NCBI GenBank assembly: GCA_016284575.1
Contig: JAEEPD010000127.1
Location: forward strand, 1 to 19,956
Length of the DNA: 19,956 nucleotides
Origin: Bacillota bacterium
GTDB lineage: Bacteria > Bacillota > Clostridia > Peptostreptococcales > Anaerovoracaceae
Direction: 5' to 3'
Under the pieces are notes generated by a model. The model saw only the letters and a program-made list of their open reading frames with translations. It ran no database searches and was not told the DNA's origin. Positions 7,748 through 13,089 of this stretch are shown here, in pieces. Position numbers and translations under genes: made by a program. Position 1 is the first letter of the stretch; each line of letters begins with the position of its first letter.

Positions 7748-8977
7748 TTACATGAACTTGTCGATCTTCTTTGCGATCTTTATACGCATCATGCCCTTGG
7801 GGGAATCCTCCTCCCATACGGACCACTGGGCGTTGACCAGCGTTTTGACCATGCCCTGCCACATGTAGAGATGAGCCTCACAGAGGGACTGACAGCCGGT
7901 GATGGCCAGATCTCCGCGCTTTATCACGTAGATGACCTCATCCTTATTGAAGGCCTCCACCTCGTAGCCGCAGACAAGGGACTGGAGCAGCATCTCGATG
8001 ACGCCGCCAAGGAGCCTTCCGTCTTCGCCTATGGAATCGGGCACGCCGAGCCACTCCCTGCAGGCCCTGATGGCGTATCTCTCACCGAACATGGCCTTTC
8101 CTGCCGCCTCCAGAACGCATTTCTTGATCCATTCCGCCTGCTCTGCGGTGGTATAGCCCAGCTTTACGGCGTTGTCGATGGCCGGGAGCAGGTAAAGGGA
8201 TGCGGCTGTGCTCAGATTGACCATCTGATTGGAGGAATCGGTCTCGTTATTGGTGCCGTTCACGAACTTGTAATCGCACTCCTCGCGGAACATCATGGAC
8301 TCGGCCACGCATTCCTCCTCTTCGGTGTATTTCTTGTAATCGTCGGATACTGCCGGGCCGAAGCTCTGCCAGAGCTCGTGCTCGGGAGCAGGATACTTTT
8401 CGCGGCTCTCGGCTATGATGCGGCAGTGTCTGTCGCCGCAGCCCTTAGCCTCGACCATCAGGTAATCCAGCTTGTGACCCTTGCGGTGGCGGGTCTCTGT
8501 GGCGTCAGCCTGACCCTGCAGGGACATGGTGGTGGCTCTGCAGAGCTCAGAACCCACGATGTCCCAGTCGCAGACATCCAGCTCCTTCTCGCAGCGGTAG
8601 GTGCCGAAATCCTGGCAGCGGCCGCACATCAGAAGAGCGTCGTCGCCCTTATCGCCGATCAGAGCGCCGGGATAGGAGCCGCACATGAAGGGATGTATGC
8701 CAAAACCGTCGTCGTTGGGATAGTTGATGCCTGTGTAGAACAGTCTGCCGTAGGCTTCCTTGCACATTTCAGAGGCTCTGGTGGCATAGTCGGGGATTAT
8801 GATCCTGTAGGCCTGGGCCACAGCGGCGCTCAGCACCGCTTCGAATCTGGATGCATAGTGCAGCGCGTCCTGATAGCTCATAAGCTTGTTCCAGGGGGAC
8901 TGGACGGCGTTGAACTGCTTAAAGCCTGCACCGTCACCGGAATTTGAGGGTATCCTTTCGTTGATCTTTTTACTCAT
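7748..8977 (-). CDS. Unrecognised cysteine-rich protein with internal duplication
   Basis: 409 aa, no signal peptide or membrane segment, 16 cysteines. I do not recognise the family with confidence. The N-terminal half has a cysteine cluster C118-x2-C121-x7-C129-x6-C136 (plus C99 and C146), suggestive of metal or Fe-S binding, and KGCGDRHCRIIAE (179-190), somewhat like the C-terminal part of V4R-type ligand-binding domains. The two halves look homologous: I140-x-G142-x2-L145-C146-x-A148-x5-Q154-G155 recurs as I359-x-G361-x3-L365-C366-x-A368-x5-Q374-G375. The second copy lacks the CGDRHC segment. A distant relation to the L-2-amino-thiazoline-4-carboxylate hydrolase group is possible but unproven. 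It sits between the SDR (9-bp gap) and the GcvT-like gene (12-bp gap), so it very likely acts in the same pathway. RBS AGGAG lies 6 nt before ATG 8977. Confidence 0.75.
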   Translation of the reverse strand: MSKKINERIPSNSGDGAGFKQFNAVQSPWNKLMSYQDALHYASRFEAVLSAAVAQAYRIIIPDYATRASEMCKEAYGRLFYTGINYPNDDGFGIHPFMCGSYPGALIGDKGDDALLMCGRCQDFGTYRCEKELDVCDWDIVGSELCRATTMSLQGQADATETRHRKGHKLDYLMVEAKGCGDRHCRIIAESREKYPAPEHELWQSFGPAVSDDYKKYTEEEECVAESMMFREECDYKFVNGTNNETDSSNQMVNLSTAASLYLLPAIDNAVKLGYTTAEQAEWIKKCVLEAAGKAMFGERYAIRACREWLGVPDSIGEDGRLLGGVIEMLLQSLVCGYEVEAFNKDEVIYVIKRGDLAITGCQSLCEAHLYMWQGMVKTLVNAQWSVWEEDSPKGMMRIKIAKKIDKFM

Positions 8978-8986
8978 TTTCTTCTC

Positions 8987-9895
8987 CTATTCTTCCTCAG
9001 GCGGATACTGATCGATAGCGGCCTGATAACTTACGATATTATGGGTCTGACCGCCATCCACCATGACGACCTCACCGGTGATTCCGTCGGAGGCGGGGGT
9101 GCAGAAGGTGTATGCCATGATACCGATCTGGTCCACCGGCAGCTGGCCGTCTGTCTGCCATACCATAAGCTCTTCGTAGAACTCATCCTGCTGCTCCTCG
9201 GTCAGATAGCTGCTTGCAAGATTACCTGCAGAGCCGGGGGTGACCATTGCACCGGGGGCGATGCTGTTGACCATGATGCCGAAGCGCTTAAGCTCCTTGG
9301 CAGCTTCGGTAGTGAGTCCCATGACTGCAGCCTTGCTGGATGCATAGTGGGGGTAGCCGCCGAATACGGGGTAAGGCATAATGGGGCAGTTGGAGGAGAT
9401 GAGCACGATCTTGCCGTGCACGCCGTTTTCCTTCATGTATTTGCTTACGTGCTTTACTCCGAAGAAGGCACCCATTACGTTAACGTCGAAGACCTTTCTC
9501 ACATCTCTTTCGTCTATGTCGTAAATGTGCGCGTAGTTCCATACAGCAGCGCAGTTTACGAAAATGTCGAGTCCGCCGAAGGTCTGGACCGCAAAGTCCA
9601 CCAGCTCCTTTACCTGAGCCTCCTTGCTTACATCGGTGAGCTTGAAGGCAACGGAGCCTTTGAAGCCCTGCTCTTCAAGAAGGGGAATACTGGTCTCCCC
9701 CTCCAGCTCGGAATAGGACGCGATGACCACCTTTGCTCCGCCCTGAAGAAGTCTGAGGGTGATGTCGAAGCCAAGTCCGGAGGAGCCTCCGGTAACCAGG
9801 GCTACCTTGCCCTTTACTGAGAACATGTCTGCAAAGGGTCTTGCGTTCTTTATGTAGCCCTCCAGCATGCCTTTGTCATTTTTTGTGAATGCCAT
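8987..9895 (-). CDS. Short-chain dehydrogenase/reductase (SDR)
   Basis: 302 aa, cytosolic NAD(P)-dependent oxidoreductase. The classical SDR elements are in order: TGGSSGLG (35-42) nucleotide-binding turn, VNCAA (113-117) in place of NNAG, catalytic Ser in LISSN (about 167-168), YASSK (Y184, K188), IAPGAMVTP, and a C-terminal GEVVMVDGG. An N-terminal extension of about 25 residues precedes the Rossmann strand. The start chosen is ATG 9895, preceded by AAAGGAG at 8 nt. A longer in-frame start at 10111 would run through the divergent promoter region and overlap the regulator, and is rejected. It is the first gene of the operon with the 409-aa protein and the GcvT-like enzyme, probably oxidising or reducing an alcohol or carbonyl in the same pathway. 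The substrate cannot be read from the sequence; sugar-acid and hydroxysteroid dehydrogenases share this architecture. Confidence 0.9.
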   Translation of the reverse strand: MAFTKNDKGMLEGYIKNARPFADMFSVKGKVALVTGGSSGLGFDITLRLLQGGAKVVIASYSELEGETSIPLLEEQGFKGSVAFKLTDVSKEAQVKELVDFAVQTFGGLDIFVNCAAVWNYAHIYDIDERDVRKVFDVNVMGAFFGVKHVSKYMKENGVHGKIVLISSNCPIMPYPVFGGYPHYASSKAAVMGLTTEAAKELKRFGIMVNSIAPGAMVTPGSAGNLASSYLTEEQQDEFYEELMVWQTDGQLPVDQIGIMAYTFCTPASDGITGEVVMVDGGQTHNIVSYQAAIDQYPPEEE

Positions 9896-9931
9896 GTCGT
9901 TGTCTCCTTTTTTGCAGTCTGACGTTTTGAG

Positions 9932-9956
9932 CAGAATATCCCCGGGACAGAATATC
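9932..9956. repeat. Direct repeat CAGAATATC in the divergent promoter region
   Basis: CAGAATATC occurs at 9932-9940 and 9948-9956, exactly 16 bp apart and separated by CCCGGGA. The position within the SDR-operon promoter suggests an operator, most simply for the PucR-type protein encoded divergently. Confidence 0.5.
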
Positions 9957-9963
9957 TTTGCAA
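9935..9963 (-). promoter_or_regulatory. Candidate promoter of the SDR operon, overlapping direct repeats
   Basis: On the minus strand TTGCAA (9958-9963) is 17 bp from GATATT (9935-9940), each 4/6 to consensus. The -10 lies inside one copy of the direct repeat at 9932-9956 and the spacer contains the other, so a bound regulator would act directly on this promoter. Confidence 0.4.
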
Positions 9964-9987
9964 ACATACTAATACCAAAGGGCTGCC

Positions 9988-10007
9988 CGGCGAAATACGC
10001 CGTTTTT
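9988..10007 (+). other. Small hairpin plus T5 in the divergent intergenic region
   Basis: CGGCG (9988-9992), loop AAATA, CGCCG (9998-10002), then TTTTT. It resembles a short intrinsic terminator on the plus strand, which could stop antisense transcription from the SDR side entering the regulator gene. The stem is only 5 bp, so function is uncertain. Confidence 0.3.
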
Positions 10008-10051
10008 GGGTTATTATTTATCTCAGGCCCTACAAAATGCGGGGCGCCCTG

Positions 10052-10060
10052 TGTTATACT
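10052..10060 (+). promoter_or_regulatory. Extended -10 promoter of the PucR-type regulator gene
   Basis: TGTTATACT contains a good -10 (TATACT, 10055-10060) with an upstream TG, i.e. an extended -10 element that can work with a poor -35 (only ACAAAA-like sequence is found 17 bp upstream). An 8-bp palindrome GGGCGCCC (10042-10049) sits in the spacer and could be an autoregulatory site. Confidence 0.45.
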
Positions 10061-10100
10061 TGAAAAAAGACGGATCATACAGATATGGGAGGCGGAGAAA

Positions 10101-11627
10101 ATGAAACTCAATGCTCAGCTGATATATGAGGAGCTCTCAAAACGCTACAATGTAATGCTGTCCGGGCCGGCAGACCCGGAGCCGCTGCTTGAACGCCCCA
10201 GGTTCTACATGGAGGGGGATGAGGACTTCGAGGAAAACGGATTGTATCTTGCAACCGCGGAGCACCTTCCCAAAAGGCCCCGAATCCGCAGAAATGCGGT
10301 GCTGGTCTGTATAGGTGACAGCCTGGTCCTAAGCTATTACAGAGAACGTCTGACGCTGCTTCAGATAAGGGAACGAGCTGACTTTTTCAAGGTGTTCAAT
10401 GCCCTTCAGGACATATTCGGCAAGTACGAGCGCTGGGAGAACCGGCTCATGCAGGACGTACTGGAGGCCGCTGACATTTCCAGGCTGATCAGCGATTCCG
10501 CGGACATCATCCCCTTCCCCTTTTATGTAATCGACAGCGCCTTCAGGTTCCTTGGTTCCAGCACCAGCGCTCTGGAAAGCGAATGGGTGCAGGCGGGAAG
10601 CGGCAGCCTGAATCCGGAGTCCTTCAGCAAGTATCTGTCAGCCTCAGAGCTTCAGACCGAGCGCCGAAACGCCTTTGTTCTTAAGCTGTTCGACAAGCCC
10701 GTGCTCTGCGTCAACCTTTTCGACCGGGCCGGAAGATATCAGGGATGCCTTTGCATAGACCTTAAAGACAGCGAGCCAAGTCAGGCCCTTTCCATGCTGG
10801 CGGAAAAGCTGGCAGGGCTTATAAACACGGCCATGGAGAGGAATCCCAGGTTCCTGGGAGAGGGCCAGATAAGCATAAAGAGCGTTATGCAGAGCCTGAT
10901 GGAGGAGCAGCCCCTTGGCAGAGCCCAGAGGGCTATTCTTCGAACGTCCAACAACAGCACGCCCTATCTTTGCATCTGCATGCGGGGCAGCCGGGGCCAG
11001 CAGCTTCCAATGAGCTATATATGCGACGTTTTCGAGGAGAGTTTTAAGGATTCCTCCGCATTTGTTTTCGAGGATTCCATAGCAGCCTTCCTGAACAGCT
11101 CTGAAAAGGATTCAGATCAGAGGCGGAAGCTTTACCGGAGCATAAAGGATTTCTGCGGATCTCTTAAGCTCTGCGCCGGAGTCTCGACGGAATTCACAGA
11201 GCTTTTCAACATCAGGATGCACTATCTTCAGGCAAGGTCTGCACTGGAGGATGGACTGCTGCTGAATCCGGAGGATACGGTCTTTTATTTCTCCAGCTAT
11301 GCGCTGACGGAAATGGTGATAAACTCTTTGGGCGGGCTTCCGGCTGAGGCTTACTACCCGGAAGGTCTGAAGGCTATATTCGAGCACGACAGGAAATCCC
11401 CCGTGTCCTATCTTGAAACCATGAGGGTGCTCCTTGAGGAAAATCTTTCATATACGGCAGCAGCGCAGAGGCTCTTCATCCACAGGTCAACGCTGCTCGA
11501 CCGCATAGAGCGCATAGAAAAGGAAATGAATGTGGATCTGAACGATCCCGAGCAGCGGCTGCAGCTGGAGATACTGCTTAAGGCTCTGGATCTGGAGGAG
11601 GTAATGAAGAGCTTCCCGGGAAGATAG
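10101..11627 (+). CDS. PucR-family transcriptional regulator (CdaR/PucR HTH)
   Basis: 508 aa. The C-terminus (437-496) is the PucR-type helix-turn-helix, with the hallmark YLETMRVLLEENLSYTAAAQ followed by RLFIHRSTLLDRIERIEK. The middle part (about 290-420) resembles the GGDEF-like/CdaR region of this family (VSTEFTELFNIRMHYLQARSALEDG-type segment just before the HTH). The N-terminal 270 residues are a probable ligand-sensing region I cannot name. PucR/CdaR proteins are usually activators of catabolic operons that respond to the pathway substrate. The start is ATG 10101 with GGAGGCGGAG just upstream; an in-frame start at 9867 would overlap the SDR gene and is rejected. Divergent orientation to the SDR/409-aa/GcvT operon and the repeats between them make that operon the probable target. 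Confidence 0.85.
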   Translation: MKLNAQLIYEELSKRYNVMLSGPADPEPLLERPRFYMEGDEDFEENGLYLATAEHLPKRPRIRRNAVLVCIGDSLVLSYYRERLTLLQIRERADFFKVFNALQDIFGKYERWENRLMQDVLEAADISRLISDSADIIPFPFYVIDSAFRFLGSSTSALESEWVQAGSGSLNPESFSKYLSASELQTERRNAFVLKLFDKPVLCVNLFDRAGRYQGCLCIDLKDSEPSQALSMLAEKLAGLINTAMERNPRFLGEGQISIKSVMQSLMEEQPLGRAQRAILRTSNNSTPYLCICMRGSRGQQLPMSYICDVFEESFKDSSAFVFEDSIAAFLNSSEKDSDQRRKLYRSIKDFCGSLKLCAGVSTEFTELFNIRMHYLQARSALEDGLLLNPEDTVFYFSSYALTEMVINSLGGLPAEAYYPEGLKAIFEHDRKSPVSYLETMRVLLEENLSYTAAAQRLFIHRSTLLDRIERIEKEMNVDLNDPEQRLQLEILLKALDLEEVMKSFPGR

Positions 11628-11640
11628 CAGAAGAAGACAA

Positions 11641-11677
11641 TAAAAGCTCCCCTAGCGCCAGGCGCAGCAGGGGAGCT
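11641..11677 (-). terminator. Rho-independent terminator of the 71-aa gene (convergent with the PucR gene)
   Basis: AGCTCCCCT (11645-11653) and AGGGGAGCT (11669-11677) form a perfect 9-bp stem with a GC-rich 15-nt loop. On the minus strand it is followed by TTTTATTG and further pyrimidines. It lies between convergent genes; the plus-strand side lacks a T-run, so it serves the minus-strand gene best. Confidence 0.8.
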
Positions 11678-11699
11678 CAAGAAGGTTAAATATCTATAT

Positions 11700-11915
11700 C
11701 TATTTGGAACAGGCTCTGAGGTCTGCATCGATCTCATCAGCATGTGCCGCAACCTCTGCGGATTCGGGATAGCTGAGGAGCTTTCTGTAGGTGAGTGCGC
11801 CTACCAGCTTCATTCTGGGATCGCTGGTGGAACCGGGTGCCCACTTTTCCATAACAGCCTTGCCTTCGGGTGATCTCATGATGTCCTTGATTTTGGAATC
11901 CAGTGAAAGTGCCAT
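11700..11915 (-). CDS. Small 71-aa protein of unknown function
   Basis: 71 aa, charged, no signal or membrane segment. The start ATG 11915 is fixed by a strong AGGAGG 8 nt upstream; a longer in-frame start at 12113 would run through a hairpin and has no RBS. The sequence has a distinctive layout: MALSLDSKIKDIMRSPEGKA, then MEKWAPG, LTYRKLLSYPES and a C-terminal EIDADLRAC. This resembles short helical domains I recall in clostridial proteins, stand-alone or at the C-termini of larger enzymes, with a pattern like 'LDSKLGDILKNPxAKAVLEKYxPG ... IDADLKAL'. That resemblance is from memory and unverified; the function of that domain is unknown to me. It has its own terminator and a structured leader, so it is probably expressed alone. 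Confidence 0.75.
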   Translation of the reverse strand: MALSLDSKIKDIMRSPEGKAVMEKWAPGSTSDPRMKLVGALTYRKLLSYPESAEVAAHADEIDADLRACSK

Positions 11916-11949
11916 AATTTTTGCCTCCTGATCGTGAAAACTTCTTTTC

Positions 11950-11974
11950 GGGCCGCAGCCGGCGCTTCCGGCCC
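11950..11974 (-). other. Leader hairpin upstream of the 71-aa gene
   Basis: GGGCCG (11950-11955) pairs with CGGCCC (11969-11974); the loop contains a further GCCGGC self-complement. It lies about 20 nt before the RBS of the 71-aa gene. No T-run follows, so it is a leader structure rather than a terminator. No convincing promoter could be read between here and the hairpin at 12023. Confidence 0.35.
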
Positions 11975-12020
11975 CCATTCTTTTCAATTCTTTCCCGAGA
12001 ATCTGGCTATATCCTAATAT

Positions 12021-12052
12021 AAAAAGCTCTGCGAATCTATCCGCAGAGCTTT
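12021..12052 (-). terminator. Second terminator-like hairpin between rluB and the 71-aa gene
   Basis: An 11-bp perfect stem (12023-12033 with 12042-12052, core AGCTCTGCG/CGCAGAGCT) with an 8-nt loop is followed on the minus strand by TTTTTATATT. It could back up the first rluB terminator or act as an attenuator in front of the 71-aa gene. Read on the plus strand it ends in TTTGGTTATT, a weaker terminator. Confidence 0.7.
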
Positions 12053-12102
12053 GGTTATTATAGCCTGTCTGACCGTCATTTTGCGGGGTCCTGGAGGGCT
12101 CG

Positions 12103-12141
12103 AAAAAAGGCACCCGGGATGAACACGGGCTCTCCGGGTCC
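12103..12141 (-). terminator. Terminator of the pseudouridine synthase gene, built on the 28-bp repeat
   Basis: On the minus strand GGACCCGG (12134-12141) pairs with CCGGGTGCC (12109-12117), with one bulged G, and six T follow (12103-12108). It lies 20 bp after the stop codon. Most of the ascending arm and loop is the second copy of the 28-bp sequence also found in the GcvT-like gene. Confidence 0.6.
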
Positions 12142-12145
12142 TCCG
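12118..12145. repeat. Second copy of a 28-bp exact direct repeat (first copy 6872-6899)
   Basis: Bases 12118-12145 are identical to 6872-6899, beginning GATGAACACGGG and ending GGTCCTCCG; the bases on both sides differ. The first copy is inside the GcvT-like coding sequence (encoding a GGPGEPVFI-type peptide), the second is non-coding and forms part of a terminator. The orientation is the same. Confidence 0.95.
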
Positions 12146-12161
12146 GGAGGCGGCTCCTTCC

Positions 12162-12866
12162 CTAGCAGTTCTTAAGATATTCGATCTCCTCTTTGCTGAG
12201 CTTTCTGTAGCCCCCTTCCTTGAGCCTGCCAAGCTGCACCTTGCCTATGGCGGTGCGCTGGAGCTCTATCACGTTGTAGCCCACAGCCTTGATCATGCGG
12301 CGGATCTGGCGGTTCTTGCCTTCGCTTATCTGGATCTCAAGAAGGCTGGTGCCCTTGGTCTGCTTGAGCAGCTCCACCCGGGCAGGCCTTGTGGTATAGC
12401 CGCCTATATCCACGCCGTTTTTAAGCTCTTCTATCTTGTCGGAGCCGATGGCGCTGTCGATCAGCACCTTGTAGCTCTTCCACACCTTATTTTTGGGGTG
12501 GGAGATGTGATAGCTGAGGCTGCCGTCGTTGGTCATTATGAGAAGGCCGGTGCTGGCACCGTCAAGCCTGCCCACAGGAAAGACCCTGACGGTGACGTCC
12601 GTCATAAGGTCCAGCACCGTGGGGCGGCCCTGTTCGTCGCTGGCGGTGGTGATGAAGCCCGCGGGCTTATTGAGCGCGTAATAGACCAGCTTTTCGCTGG
12701 CCTCCACCGGCCTGCCGTTGACCAGGACGATATCCCCCTCCTGCACGTCATAGCCGGGCTCTGTGAGCACCGCGCCGTTCACCTTTACGCTGCCGTTTTT
12801 TATGAGCTCATCCGCGGCTCTTCTGGATGCTATTCCTGCGGATGCTATATATTTATTTATCCTCAT
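12162..12866 (-). CDS. rluB: RluB/RsuA-family 16S/23S rRNA pseudouridine synthase
   Basis: 234 aa, the usual length for short RluB/RsuA enzymes of Firmicutes. Residues 1-47 form an S4 RNA-binding domain (MRINKYIASAGIASRRAADE, VKVNG). The catalytic domain has YYALNKPAG (62-70) and VGRLDGASTGLLIMTNDG with the catalytic Asp at D102, then the C-terminal ISEGKNRQIRRMIKAVGY motif. It isomerises a specific uridine in rRNA; RluB acts on helix 89 of 23S rRNA, but the exact target here cannot be told from sequence alone. The start ATG 12866 follows GGAGGGACCC. It is monocistronic, flanked by its own terminator and divergent from the lipoprotein gene. Confidence 0.93.
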   Translation of the reverse strand: MRINKYIASAGIASRRAADELIKNGSVKVNGAVLTEPGYDVQEGDIVLVNGRPVEASEKLVYYALNKPAGFITTASDEQGRPTVLDLMTDVTVRVFPVGRLDGASTGLLIMTNDGSLSYHISHPKNKVWKSYKVLIDSAIGSDKIEELKNGVDIGGYTTRPARVELLKQTKGTSLLEIQISEGKNRQIRRMIKAVGYNVIELQRTAIGKVQLGRLKEGGYRKLSKEEIEYLKNC

Positions 12867-12892
12867 GGGTCCCTCCGGGCGGAAGCTTTGGG

Positions 12893-12920
12893 ATTTTCAG
12901 TAGCCCTGCGCCGCCGTCAA
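12893..12920 (-). promoter_or_regulatory. Candidate promoter of the pseudouridine synthase gene
   Basis: Minus strand: TTGACG (12915-12920), 16-bp spacer, GAAAAT (12893-12898), about 27 bp before the ATG. The -35 is good and the -10 is 4/6. Confidence 0.35.
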
Positions 12921-12964
12921 CAGTTTACAGCATGAAGAAAGGAAAAGCAAATCAAAAGTCCTGC

Positions 12965-12980
12965 AGGCCCTGCTGGGCCT
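12965..12980. other. Small hairpin in the rluB-lipoprotein divergent region
   Basis: AGGCCC-TGCT-GGGCCT is a perfect 6-bp stem with a 4-nt loop between the two divergent promoters. On the plus strand it is followed by TCCCTTTTG. It is either a weak terminator insulating the two units or chance in GC-rich DNA. Confidence 0.25.
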
Positions 12981-13024
12981 TCCCTTTTGAGCCGCCCGGG
13001 CTCCCCGCCCTGTCCCTTCTGCAA

Positions 13025-13053
13025 TTGACGCTGTCTTCAGCAGATGGTAAAAT
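13025..13053 (+). promoter_or_regulatory. Sigma-A promoter of the lipoprotein gene
   Basis: TTGACG (13025-13030) and TAAAAT (13048-13053) with a 17-bp spacer, each 5/6 to consensus. This places the transcription start about 30 nt before the ATG. Confidence 0.75.
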
Positions 13054-13089
13054 TATTTATCACAATTTTTAAGAAGGGATACAGAATTG

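Noticed and set aside
7427..8947. A 506-codon plus-strand open frame opposite the 409-aa gene
   Set aside because: It has no family features or RBS and a Leu/Val/Ala/His-rich composition typical of an antisense frame. The minus-strand gene beneath it has coherent motifs, RBS and operon spacing.
9867..10100. A 78-residue N-terminal extension of the PucR-type regulator
   Set aside because: It would overlap the SDR coding start. The ATG at 10101 has a strong RBS and a promoter just upstream.
9896..10111. A 72-residue N-terminal extension of the SDR (start at 10111)
   Set aside because: It would overlap the regulator gene and the promoter region. A strong RBS precedes ATG 9895 and the sequence from there fits the SDR family.
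11916..12232. Minus-strand open frames 12014-12232 and the extension of the 71-aa gene to 12113
   Set aside because: They run through terminator hairpins and the 28-bp repeat, lack an RBS and look low-complexity (Arg/Ser/Pro-rich).
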